From Acidobacteriota bacterium (lineage in GTDB: Bacteria; Acidobacteriota; Thermoanaerobaculia; Gp7-AA8): a stretch of DNA of 24,086 nucleotides. How positions within the stretch are numbered: position 1 is the stretch's first letter; the number at the start of each line of letters is the position of its first letter. The stretch covers positions 1-24,086 of the forward strand of contig QHVY01000210.1 in the NCBI GenBank assembly GCA_003223695.1, given 5' to 3'. Below are positions 23,757 through 24,086 of this stretch, piece after piece. The notes beneath the pieces were generated by a model. It saw only the letters and a list, made by a program, of their open reading frames with translations. It did no database searches and was not told the DNA's origin. A program made the translations under genes and the position numbers.

Positions 23757-24086
23757 ATGGAAAAACGAATTTTTGTCGCGGTACTGGTCTCGATCGCCCT
23801 CCTGTGGGGTTGGGCGGTGCTCGCACCGAAACTCTTTCCTGATCTCGTTAAACCAAGAACGACTCTTACGCCGGCGAAGGCAGCGCCTGTAGCGAAGCCA
23901 ACGACGACTTCGGCAGCTCCGCAAGCGCAGCCGGCTCCGCAAGCCACCGTCCCGCCCGTCAAAGTCGCGCCGGTTCCAGCAGCACCGGTTGCCGCGACTG
24001 GAATCGAATACACGACGATCGAGCGACCCGGCGTCGTTGCGCGATTCTCGAATCGCGGCGCGGAGCTGGTGTCGTTTCAGCTCACC
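23757..24086 (+). CDS. yidC: Membrane protein insertase YidC (N-terminal part, cut by window end)
   Basis: The first 110 residues of YidC are visible. An N-terminal transmembrane helix (RIFVAVLVSIALLWGWAVLA, about 4-23) is followed by a Pro/Ala-rich linker (about 37-80) and the start of the Gram-negative periplasmic beta domain (IEYTTIERPGVVARFSNRGAELVSFQL). The periplasmic domain is typical of Gram-negative YidC. Its start codon abuts the yidD stop, and its position after rpmH, rnpA and yidD is the standard one. Confidence 0.93.
   Translation, partial: MEKRIFVAVLVSIALLWGWAVLAPKLFPDLVKPRTTLTPAKAAPVAKPTTTSAAPQAQPAPQATVPPVKVAPVPAAPVAATGIEYTTIERPGVVARFSNRGAELVSFQLT

Overview
The window is a chromosomal segment with moderately high GC content from a Gram-negative bacterium. 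It carries the replication-origin neighbourhood: yidC, yidD, rnpA and rpmH on the plus strand, facing dnaA, dnaN, recF, gyrB and gyrA on the minus strand. The gene content resembles uncultured soil or subsurface phyla such as Acidobacteriota (DUF507 protein beside gyrA, secreted beta-helix paralogues, an efflux system with a periplasmic adaptor, a long GyrB with the Gram-negative insertion). No marker here settles the phylum, so that placement is an inference.

Layout. 1-630: a SufR/COG2345-like winged-helix regulator on the minus strand, cut by the window start. It is divergent from 795-5297, an efflux operon with a periplasmic adaptor, two MacB-type permeases and one ATPase. 5294-9644 (minus): a PilZ protein and four tandem paralogous secreted beta-helix proteins, preceded by tRNA-Asn(GTT) and a DNPH1-like nucleotide N-glycosidase whose stop codon lies inside the tRNA gene. 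10262-13599 (plus): an FAD monooxygenase, ribonuclease G and a small zinc-ribbon protein. 13646-22836 (minus): a DUF507 protein, gyrA, gyrB, recF, dnaN and dnaA. 22837-23030: the dnaA/rpmH intergenic region with four DnaA-box-like 9-mers. 23031-24086 (plus): rpmH, rnpA, yidD and the start of yidC.

Two things stand out. First, dnaN and dnaA are each broken by an out-of-frame loss of roughly 50 nt inside a conserved domain, about 510 nt apart, with both reading frames well conserved on either side. Because both genes are essential, an assembly or consensus error is the simplest reading, but the sequence alone cannot show this. Second, the intergenic spaces hold several structured repeat types: two inverted clusters of heptamers (macA/permease and recF/dnaN gaps), two copies of a long palindromic family with a CCGAGC...GCGAGG core (inside the efflux operon and between gyrB and gyrA), and a two-hairpin element between convergent genes.

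I found no convincing new defence system, prophage, CRISPR array or insertion sequence. The least ordinary protein-coding locus is the four-gene beta-helix array with its adjacent PilZ protein. The least ordinary expression arrangement is the DNPH1/tRNA overlap, together with several -10-like hexamers placed so close to start codons that leaderless transcripts are plausible.
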